Of a stretch of 64,000 bases of DNA, positions 53,675 to 62,230 are shown piece by piece. How positions within the stretch are numbered: position 1 is the stretch's first letter; the number at the start of each line of letters is the position of its first letter. The notes beneath the pieces were generated by a model. It was not told the DNA's origin. It saw only the letters and a program-made list of their open reading frames with translations, and did not search any database. This DNA comes from Athripsodes cinereus (taxonomy: Eukaryota > Arthropoda > Insecta > Trichoptera > Leptoceridae), in the NCBI GenBank assembly GCA_947579605.1, contig OX388319.1, forward strand, positions 19,047,447 to 19,111,446, read 5' to 3'. The position numbers were made by a program, and so were the translations under genes.

Positions 53675-55675
53675 CCTCCCGACACTCCTTATCTGCCTGG
53701 GTTGGAAAAATCCCGAACTTACCGTCCTAGATACATAGGTATCAAGAGAGAGTAAGCAATCAAAATGCATAATATATAATATTGTTTTACAGTGAAGTTA
53801 ATATTTTAGTAAGAAATGCAAAATCTTACATTTTTCATTATTACTCTTTCTTCTTTTCATATCACCTCATCCAAACTTCACAAAGATTTTCGTTATCATC
53901 ATAACTCCAAGAATGTTAACGAAATCATTCTCATTTCTTTACCTTCATTAACGGGAAACGTTTATTTTTATTACCCAGTTTTTTTAACACCCTAGGTTTC
54001 AAACACCGCAAAGTAAGTGGTAATATTAAGTGATAGATTTGAATGGTTTGACCCTCATTTAAAGAAATCTATCCACCAAACAGTTGGTAGTAGGTACTAA
54101 AAACGATATATTAGATATTAATTCAATTTTTTTTTTCCAGATTTAGAAACTCGATGGATTTTCAATGGAATCGATTCTCACTAATGGAAAGACGTTTTGA
54201 AAAAGGTTATTTGGAATTTGTTCAAATTTATATTAATTGTCATAATATCATACTGAAACTTACAGAAAATAAATGCCGTTGAACCCTATATTTAGATTAT
54301 TTTTTTAATGCATAAGAATGGGGGGATTAAAGCAGTCTAAATAATTTATTATAAGTGAATTGTTTATAAATTAAGTTGTTTTATAAAATCGTTCGAAAAT
54401 ACCTTAATCTCAGACATTGAATTCAATTCGGAATTTGAACCCTCGATTTTTTTTAATCGATTCTATGATTTTCTAATAAAACGTACTCTCATAGCTGATC
54501 TAAAATGTCTGTACCTATGTGATGTTTTATGAATGAGTAACACTGTGACCTCTTCGAACTAACCTTAACATTTTCTCTACTTCATATCTGTAATCAAATT
54601 ATGTTAAATAATATTTGTAAGGGTGTTGATTAGATAACATCAGTCCTCGTTGAATACTGTGTATTAAATTACGATTCTTTGTTTTCCTTCGTAACGTAAT
54701 AATAAAACCTTTTCTCCTTCTTAGTTTTGTGTGAAATTCGAGACGATGTTTGCTTTTAACCTTTTACATTTACAGCAAAGGACCTTGCTAAAGTTACACA
54801 TAAATTAGACTTTTGACTATTCATATTATCACTTATACAAAACAAAAAAAACTTCATCCATTACGTCAATATTCCACATAAAAAAAAACTGTAGAGACAT
54901 TTTCAATAAGAGAGACCATCGTCAAAATGACAAAACCTTCCATAAATATGTATTGACTCTTTGTATATAACAATATTCAGTCTCGTGTGTGTGTGTGTGT
55001 GTGTCTATTGCGTTATTCAAATAAGGTAGATTAATCAATACTTGCCTAAAGAACGAGTGTTTAATCAAATTATCAAAACCATTGCGTAAAAGAGTCACAA
55101 AGTGTTTCTACATTGCGACAAAATGATCAATATTTGCTATAAATATAACATTTTCTTCCTCATGTATGTACTAGTTAGTTCAGAAAGCTATTGCATCAAG
55201 AGTTGGCCGATCAAAAACATTTCTTTCAAAAGTTTAAAGGTCTGTTAGGTTATTTAACGCACGGATATTTTCAGATATATATTCTTAGATTAATATTATT
55301 ACTGTTCAGTATTTTTTATGCAAATTCTGAGATACTTTTTCACAACATTACACGTAACATGACATATAACGTAGTATCCTAACTTTCGAAAAATATTACA
55401 AAGTTATTGAAAAGTAAGCATTTAACGTACCGTAATAAATAAATAATCTTCGATAATAATCGTATCTGGAAAAGAGGTCACCTTCCTCCTTTCTTTAGTA
55501 TCATCAAATACTTCCTGATTGCACAGATAGATAAATAAAAATCACAATAAAACTACATAAATAATGATTTATCTTCATACCCTACCGACAGTATCTCATT
55601 CATAAGAAGAAGATATTTTTCAAAGAGCTTTTAAAAACTATAACACACAATGTATGGAATTTCTTGTTTTTGTAA
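53675..55675. other. 2 kb A/T-rich; (TG)10 at 54985-55004
   Basis: Only the dinucleotide repeat stands out. A weak coding hint at 54139-54283 is discussed among the rejected items. Confidence 0.5.
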
Positions 55676-55686
55676 TAGGAAATAAC

Positions 55687-56167
55687 TAGAGATGTAGAAA
55701 TTATCGTTTTTGGTGTTCCGATTAGTTACCGGCTAACCAGTCAGCAATGCCGGTCATTGGTTTCGGTTATTTTTTTTTTATTTATTAAACCATAAAAACA
55801 TAACAAAAAACAAGACACATGTAACATTTTTTTTAACATAATTTTCATTTTGGTCTCACCCGGCGAAGCTGCATATTGCAAGCTTGTGTCCTGGTATAAT
55901 GTTAAGCTATCCTTTTTTTTCTTCATTTGTCATAACACTTCGTGTTCAGATTTTTTCATGTTTCACTTGCTATCTTTTTTTTTTAATTTTAAAATGTAAA
56001 TAAAATTAAACAAAAATTTTAGGTAGTACCTACGATTAATTTATTTCATTCATAACTTTTTTCCTGTAGATCAATAAGTGGCGACTAATTGGCATCTTTT
56101 CCCGACTAATCGCCGACTTTGAATGTGGCCGAATAGTCGGCTTTACCGACTAGTTGTCCCATCTCTT
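55687..56167. mobile_element. 481 bp hAT-type non-autonomous element
   Basis: AGAGATG at the left edge and CATCTCT at the right, with GGCTAACCAGTCAG and ACCGACTAGTTG subterminally. GAAATAAC (55679-55686) and AAAATAAC (56168-56175) form an 8 bp target duplication with one difference. No coding capacity; TAGAG ends fit the hAT rule. The inverted repeats are short and diverged. Confidence 0.6.
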
Positions 56168-56439
56168 AAAATAACAATATAGAAATAGTGACCTACACGT
56201 ATTATTTTCATTCTTTCCCTTTTACTGCTGACGTTAGATAAGAAAGGTCCCGACGCCTCAAATTGAAGCAATCATTTTAAAAGACTTGTCTGTTTTTTTA
56301 GAGTCTGCTTGTTTTATACAAGTAAATATAATGATATGATATTATTTTATATTTTTAGATTTATGTGAAGTAAAATAAAAGTCTACTTTGTTATCAAACT
56401 GCTTTTTTGTTTTTTCTCATTTTTTCATTCTTTTGGACG

Positions 56440-56615
56440 TCCAAAAACAACGTGGCCAGACTCGTGTGAAATCGAAATAGAAATTGGCGTAAATGTATGA
56501 GAAACTGTGTGAATGTGGAAAGAGCGGATAAAAGTAGGTATATAAGGATTGATCAATATGATGTCCCATTCTCCCTACCTACCCCACCTGGGACGTGTCA
56601 GCCTTGGCTTGAGGG
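56440..56615 (+). mobile_element. LINE A 3' end
   Basis: TTTGGACGTCCAAAAACAAC, GGCGTAAATGTATGAGAAAC, TGTGTGAATGTGGAAAGAGC and CTACCTACCCCACCTGGGAC. The end contains an insertion (GTGTCAGCCTTG) before GGCTTGAGGGTAAAG. Confidence 0.65.
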
Positions 56616-56619
56616 TAAA

Positions 56620-57595
56620 GATTTTTCTCCACTTTTTTTCTAGATTTTATTTTTCTTCATTCATCTATAGGTATTACTTTTTTATCGTGGTAAACCAGGA
56701 GGGAATCAAGTCAATTTTATTCGGACTTATACATCGTTGATCACATGAATGATATTCAGTAAAAATGTGATTCTCTTTTTGTATTTTTTATAGGAATTTA
56801 AACAATCAATGCCGGTATTTTGTAAACTTATTAAATAATCAAAAATGTTCCATCGAATGATAGGTCTTGATGCGTTCATAATATTCAATTGACCATTGTC
56901 AATTATTTTTATAAAAAATATTTTGTGTGAATATTTTTATCTACTGCTTTACTTTAATTTTCTTACCTTATTTTTTAAGATGCATCATCTTTTACCATAA
57001 ACAAAGCAAACAATTTTACTATATATGTAAATTGTTTCTCGCGCAACTTAGTCATTAAAGTTTGAATTTCCACATAAGCTTTGGGTACCCTGCTACTACA
57101 TATGTACGTATATACATAACATATGTACATATCCTGGAAAAAGTTAATCCAGGACATATGAGCTTTATCGTGTGTACAAGTACATGTATAAAAACATACA
57201 TAGGCAGGCGCTCGTACCTTTTTTTAATCTAATTAACGTTCGCCCGTCGTACTCTGTCAGATAGAAAAATTGTTCAGACAGAATTTAAGTAAATCTTATA
57301 CCCATATTTTGGTGTTTTTCTTGTGTTTTATAAAAATTAATCCCCGTTAAAATACACAACGTAAAACTGTTAGCTTATTACGCCAAACAATAACGTGATT
57401 AAAGAAATTCTCATACGTTTATTTATCATAATACTTGTACTTAAATGCGGCTTTCTCCGTACCGACATGTTATTGTTTTGTTCTCACATAATGGATATGA
57501 ATTAAGAATAAAGTTTAATAACAAGAGTGTCAAATCTATTTAAGTGAAGATATGTAACGTAAATGCAGTGCAATTCTGATCGACAATCGCCTACT
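56620..57595. other. A/T-rich, nothing recognised
   Basis: A cluster of ACATATGTACATA-like short palindromes near 57098-57135. No gene. Confidence 0.4.
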
Positions 57596-57799
57596 AATAG
57601 AGGAAGTGCAGGTAATGTGGGATACCATTTATATTTAGGGGAATATCTCTTCTAATTTTACAGATAGAACTAGCGTGATTACACTTAATCATCAGTCAAA
57701 TAATTAGCAACTTATTTCTCTATGGCATTTGCTCACAGTTCTGCTATTTTTCGTTTTATATGTAAATTTATAAAAAATGGGCTGAAGATGTGTTTTTTA

Positions 57800-58440
57800 A
57801 AAGTTGCAGGTAATGTGGAATACCTATGAAGGTAATGTGGGATAGTATTCCACTTTACCTTCGTAGTTATAGTTAAAAGTTTGTAAATGAAAAAAAAATC
57901 TGTTTTTACTAGATAGCACTGAATTTTTGTAAGGACTAGATCAGTGGTTCCCAAACTTTTAATTTCGCGTACCACACACGAAATTATAAATCAGTAGCGT
58001 ACCACTGAACTGAATTTAAAAACGTTTTATCTAATTATTTACTGTGTATGTCCTATGGCCATAGCTGCTTGCGTACCACCTTAATAGTTGTCACGTACCA
58101 CTGGTGGTACGCGTACCATAGTTTGGGAATCATTGGACTAGATGATAAAATAGTGGCCTCACTTTTATTTGGGCCTTTACGTGCTACTGTCTTGGTGATA
58201 GAAGAAACGAGAGAAATATCCCATGGGCTATATATTGCTGTATATTCACTGTTTTTTCTACATAGTGACTTGGGACTTTCAGTAATGCTGGTGACACTAG
58301 CAGTGAAATCCGCTTCACTGAACAGATTTCGGTCAAAAGGATAGATTCCTGTTCGACGAAACCATTCACAGCAAGCTCTTCAGATTGCACTTTTAAGTAA
58401 AGTTTTGCAAAGAGCTCTGCAATATACTACAATGCCATTC
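57800..58440 (-). pseudogene. pogo/Jerky-type transposase C-terminus, split by a MITE
   Basis: The minus frame reads EWFRRTGIYPFDRNLFSEAD and FTASVTSITESPKS, then SITKTVARKGPNKSEATIL just right of the MITE. The same frame resumes left of it with SPYKNSVLSSK. (G/W)FR.TGI(Y/W)PF(D/N)..F...DF is the signature that follows the DDE domain in pogo- and Jerky-type transposases; ATIL..SPYKN is their usual C-terminal end. The catalytic domain and DNA-binding part are absent: they would lie towards 59.4 kb, where the element is deleted and a LINE sits. A stop lies upstream at about 58386. Confidence 0.75.
57942..58135. mobile_element. 194 bp hAT MITE inside the pogo transposase
   Basis: CAGTGGTTCCCAAACTTTT at the left and AGTTTGGGAATCATTG at the right are inverted repeats. 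GACTAGAT at 57934-57941 and 58136-58143 is a perfect 8 bp target duplication. Inner CGCGTACCAC and GTGGTACGCG also pair. No coding capacity. Confidence 0.9.
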
Positions 58441-58468
58441 ATTAACTTGGGCATATTGGCACAAGAGG

Positions 58469-58514
58469 AAACCTTATGCACAAAAAAAGCACTTATGCAC
58501 AGAGGTTTCCTCTT
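58469..58514. repeat. inverted repeat at the LINE 5' junction
   Basis: CAAGAGGAAACCT at 58469-58481 and AGGTTTCCTCTTG at 58502-58514 are exact inverse copies. (C)TTATGCAC is directly repeated between them. Confidence 0.75.
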
Positions 58515-59355
58515 GTCGCCATGACAAAGGCGTATAAAACATGCGCGACAGACACACTGCCTGTGGTGGCTGGCGTGGTTCCACTGGATTTGGAGATTCA
58601 GCGAAGGGCCTGTATTTTTAATTTTAAGAGAGATCGTCCTTTAATGATTGGAGATCTTGAATTGCAGCCTCTTTCAGATCCCCTTCGATTTGAGTCTGAG
58701 AGTCTCGATGCTTTTTACACTGCGTGGCAGTCCCGTTGGTCGGTATTTCCTGTTGGTAGAACAACTTTTCTCTTCTTTCCGCAAGATAAGTGGCCCTTAA
58801 ACTCTGTGTGGATTCAGCCCGAGTACTGGGCAACACAATTTCTTACTGGCCATGGAGCATTTAATGCGCGTCTTCACCAGTTTAAGGTAAAATCATCCCC
58901 TTCATGTAATTTTTGTAATTCTGAATCCCAAATGTCGGAACATATTCTGTGGGATTGTTCCCACACCGACATCAGTAGGAAAAGAGAGGAGATGCTCGTT
59001 GCTGTTCGTGGTCCATTATCTGGACCTGTAGGACATGCAGACTCGGTGGCCACAAGGAAAAACTTTTTCGCCTTCAAAAACTTCTGTACTTTCTTTGGTA
59101 GCCTAATATCCCCTTCAAGTAACTAACGATATTGCATAGGGAGGATGGCATATTCCCATTTCTTCCCTTCCATTTTACACCAACATTTTTGGTGTGTGGC
59201 CACTGAATCTAGAGTGCTCCCTCGGGGCAGCATTTCTCGCTTAAATGCGACATTAAATCCTATTTGTGCATGTGTGTGTCGTTATGGAGAAACATATCTC
59301 CAGGTACGGCACGAGGTATGTGGCGGGTGCTGCCCTTTAAAAAAAATTATGAGAT
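58476..59355 (+). mobile_element. R1-like LINE, C-terminal end
   Basis: ORF 58476-59126 is open for 216 codons. It reads MTKAYKTCATDTLPVVAGVV, PLDLEIQRRA, then TQFLTGHGAFNARLHQFKVK, SSPSCNFCNSESQMSEHILW, DC. The CxxC-x7-HxxxxC knuckle at residues about 142-157 and the preceding LTGHG.F..RL block are the C-terminus of R1/TRAS/SART-type ORF2. The start chosen by the open frame is not biological; the element is 5' truncated within the RNase H-like or linker region. The 3' UTR runs to a short A-run near 59340. At the 5' junction a 13 bp inverted repeat occurs. Confidence 0.8.
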
Positions 59356-59839
59356 GTTCATACACGTTTCATTAAAAATACAAACGAAGAATAGATATAA
59401 AATATGTGCAGGTAATGTGGAATACTAGCCCACATTACCTGCATCAAAGTATTCCACATTACCAGCCCCCCAATGTTATATCTTAAAACAATAAAAACTC
59501 CTGCAAAATTTGTTCAATTCATTTTAAAAAAGACACACATTTGAAGAGAAATACACGTATTTTGAAAATATAATTGCATTTGGTACATACCTTTAGTATA
59601 ATTATCAAAAACCCTTTTTTTAACACTACGAAATTTATATGTCACTATCCTCAAAAATGATTTTTAACGAACTATCAAAATTATGGAGGGTATGGATCAA
59701 ACTAAGCTTGTGTATTGCCATCTATGGAATACATTTAGATACATTTTGTATTTTTGTGGTCATTTTTACTATAAATAAACGGTTTATTGAGGTGGCCCAC
59801 ATTAGATGCATAGCCCACATTAGCTGCACTTACTCTATG

Positions 59840-60135
59840 CCCAGTGATGGGAGATGGCTTTAGTCTTAAAGACATTATTCAAGGAAAAGAAAAGGTGATG
59901 TCTGTCGCTACCTAGTAAAGTAGAAAGATTTAGACCAAACACAAAAATGAAGGAACGAATGAATACATTTAATAAAAATCTTTATTACCACTTAGAAGAG
60001 TTGTGAGATTTTTCCACATGGCGATTATGAAAAAATATAGGAAATATTGAGTGACTTCAACTAGCATGATCGATTTCAGGATAAGTATTGTGAATAATAT
60101 ATTGAGATCTTTGACAACAACATATTGGATGATTT
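59840..60135. other. A/T-rich, nothing recognised
   Basis: CCCAGTGATGGGAGATGG near 59839 resembles a hAT end, but no partner end was found. Confidence 0.35.
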
Positions 60136-60139
60136 AAAT

Positions 60140-60310
60140 GACGATTTATAACCTCATGCCGCATTCCAAGTGGAGTAGGTAGAGAGATCGAAACGTCATA
60201 CTTATTACTTCTTTCGCTTCTTCCATATTCATGCCATTTCTCATAAATCCACGTCGATTTCTCTTGTTTAACAATCGGTCATCCTTAAGAATTTGATTCA
60301 CGCGCTAGTT
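60140..60310 (-). mobile_element. LINE A 3' end
   Basis: ATAACCTCATGCCGCATTCC, AAGTGGAGTAGGTAGAGAG, TCGCTTCTTCCATATTCATG and CGTCGATTTCTCTTGTTTAA in reverse LINE A order, ending near TTGATTCACGCG. Confidence 0.65.
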
Positions 60311-60314
60311 CATA

Positions 60315-60988
60315 TTTTTATACAAGAACTTTAATAAACTGTGTATTAAACTCTGTATGTTGTAATTTTTCTAAAAACAGTATTATTTTGTACAGATTTA
60401 CATTAATGTTTTTATAATCTCAACTAGGTACCCAAAGTTCAGAATCAGAAATATATGGAATGATATGAATTTACCATTCTGAATTTATTAGTATCTGTGG
60501 GCATTAGGTAGGATGACCCAAAAAGGAGCAATATTATGAATACATATGTGTTCCATACATACCTTTTACACACGGCATTGTAATCCTGATGGCTTATCAT
60601 ATTTGATTCCCTTTAATTTTTGAAAGCAATTCACCCGCAAGGTGGACATCGAATCCCATTTCACGCAGTGTTGGGTTTGTAAATTTTATAACTATCAAAC
60701 AGAGTGACTTTTTAATGACTGAAACAGTAAATCTCTTCACACTCTTCACATATTTTATTTTGGAAGTAATATTGACACTAGGTGTCTTTAATCCACTAAT
60801 AAAATACGATGCTTGACAAGGGTGGATGCTGCTGTGAAAATTTGTAGGCTCATACAATATTAAGAATACTTGAAGAGGTAGATTTTTACTAAATTTACTA
60901 CCAATATGCCAAGGGCACCTTCTATTTCACTATTAACAAGTTTTTATTTTTATGGAATGGAACATTGCTAAAATTAAATATGAATTAT
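60315..60988. other. A/T-rich, nothing recognised
   Basis: No signature seen. An 86-codon minus frame at 60597-60857 has no motif. Confidence 0.4.
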
Positions 60989-60991
60989 TTG

Positions 60992-61382
60992 ATTAAAATG
61001 ATTTTAAAACACTGTATAATTTCCAAATTAAATTTATTCACCTCAAACGTTTTCGCCAAGGCTTCTACTTGGCATCATCAGAAGGACTAATTTGTTTAAG
61101 TTCATATGTAGTGAGTCTGTATTCTATTACTAACATTAACTATGGGTGGGGGGGCTTGAAGGTGGGGGAGAAAGGGCGGAGTTGAGGGTGTTTGTAAAGA
61201 GGGAAGGAGATGGGTAATGGGTATATCAACAAAGGATAAGTTAGTAATAGAAAACAGACTCACTACGTATGAACTTAAACTACTTAGTCTTCCTGATGAT
61301 GCCAAGTAGAAGCCTTGGCGAAAACGTTTGAGGTGAATAAATTTAACTTGGAAATTATACAGTGTTTTGAAATCATTTTAAT
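60992..61382. mobile_element. foldback (family a) with hammerhead-like motif in both arms
   Basis: Arms 60992-61134 and 61240-61382 are 143 bp each and differ at about 8 positions. Each arm read outward has CTGATGA, T, a GCCAAG...CTTGGC hairpin, GAA, AACGTT, T and GAGG (right arm 61292-61334), then AATAAATTTAAC and ACAGTGTTTT. Before the core the right arm has CTTC and the left has CCTT; both pair with GAGG (one G-U each). The 105 bp spacer is purine-rich with several G-runs. Probably head-to-head terminal repeats of a Penelope-like element. Confidence 0.75.
61141..61222 (+). other. G-rich purine tract with repeated G-runs
   Basis: GGGTGGGGGGG, GGTGGGGG, AAAGGGCGG, GAGGGTG and ATGGGTAATGGG follow each other in about 80 bases, an isolated G-rich island in A/T-rich DNA. 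It fits a G-quadruplex-forming pattern. It is the loop of the foldback and not part of either arm. Confidence 0.6.
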
Positions 61383-61649
61383 TATAATGAATTTCCAAAG
61401 TGTTAACACAAAAACATTTGATTTAATGAATTATTTGCTCAAAATCAATCAAATACGTATGACCGAAGTAAATAAAATATGATAAGAGCTGTTTCCTGCT
61501 GTCCCAGAACTGGAAGGATTTCTCCCAGCTGGTCATCAACGTCGGGGAGACCCGCCAAGACACGTACGAAAAAAGAAGAATTAAATATTTAAATGTATTA
61601 TTTAGAATGTTTTATGCACATCTTACTTCCACAGGATATTCAAAAACCT

Positions 61650-61725
61650 AAATAAAGGAATAGTCAATCTATTTTTTGACACATGGCTACTCCATTTGAG
61701 GGAAATGCTGTGATAATATAGAGAG
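61650..61725 (+). mobile_element. SINE S1, decayed 3' fragment
   Basis: CATGGCTACTCCATTTGAGG, GAAATGCTGTGATAATATAG keep the S1 terminal order. Confidence 0.45.
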
Positions 61726-61921
61726 ATGTAATTATAGAAATACAAGATGATTGTGAAATAAAAAAAAACAAGCATTCACTTGTCACTGAATTAACTGAAA
61801 ATGTTTGTTAATATTTACAACAGTTATAACCAATATTATTTAGTTTTTAAAGCCGTTTTCATTTTGAGATTTTTAATAAGTTATGACATTAATTAATGCA
61901 TAGTTTTTCTTTCATTTCCAG

Positions 61922-61953
61922 ATGCTGACTTTAGCGAATATCTCTCGTCATTG
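61922..61953 (+). other. candidate 32 nt internal exon
   Basis: TTTTTCTTTCATTTCCAG precedes it and GTATGTAAGG follows, both very good splice signals. Two frames are open; one reads ADFSEYLSSL. If real it is a micro-exon of a host gene on the plus strand, with flanking introns made of the repeats described here. No partner exon can be identified from sequence alone. Confidence 0.35.
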
Positions 61954-61959
61954 GTATGT

Positions 61960-62228
61960 AAGGATTCATTTTAATTTAATTTTATTTCGTAATATAAGTT
62001 CCAATTACCTACTTTTTAATAAAAATTATAAATTCAACCAAAAAGAAGATTTTTTAAAATAAAACGAATAAAAGTCACTCGTTTTTCTATATATAAACGT
62101 ATATTCTATATTAAAATTTGAATTTAATGCACAAAATAATTACTGTATTGAAATAAATTGCATAAAATATCATTCCTGAACTTGTAGGTATATTTATCAA
62201 CTTACATATTTGTCAAACTTTTAATAAG
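61960..62228. other. A/T-rich, nothing recognised
   Basis: No signature seen. Confidence 0.4.
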
Positions 62229-62230
62229 TA

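Larger units (their letters stand above)
57598..59837. mobile_element. pogo-like transposon with TA ends, internally deleted and invaded
   Basis: 27 bp terminal inverted repeats 57598-57624 and 59811-59837 differ at three positions. They start TAGAG(G/T)AAGTGCAG, with TA as the target duplication. The core block GGTAATGTGG(G/A)ATA is repeated subterminally in both orientations (57611, 57810, 57831, 57850 inverted, 59411, 59430 and 59449 inverted, 59793 inverted). This is what transposase binding sites look like. Inside are a transposase C-terminus on the minus strand, a hAT MITE and an R1-like LINE. TA target plus the transposase type place it in the Tc1/mariner-pogo group. Confidence 0.85.

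Noticed and set aside
54139..54283. Open frame after a strong TTTTTTTTTTCCAG, reading FQWNRFSLMERRFEKGYLEF and on
   Set aside because: Recalls the MEKRF...Y..F..EY..LGH peptide of BEL/Pao pol proteins, but it is under 50 codons, without LTRs or other pol parts nearby. Too weak to call an LTR element or an exon.
60597..60857. 86-codon minus frame
   Set aside because: No motif or homology I recognise; adjacent sequence is ordinary A/T-rich DNA.
61102..61305. 67-codon Ser/Pro-rich minus frame
   Set aside because: Lies across the G-rich loop of the family a foldback; composition comes from the purine tract.
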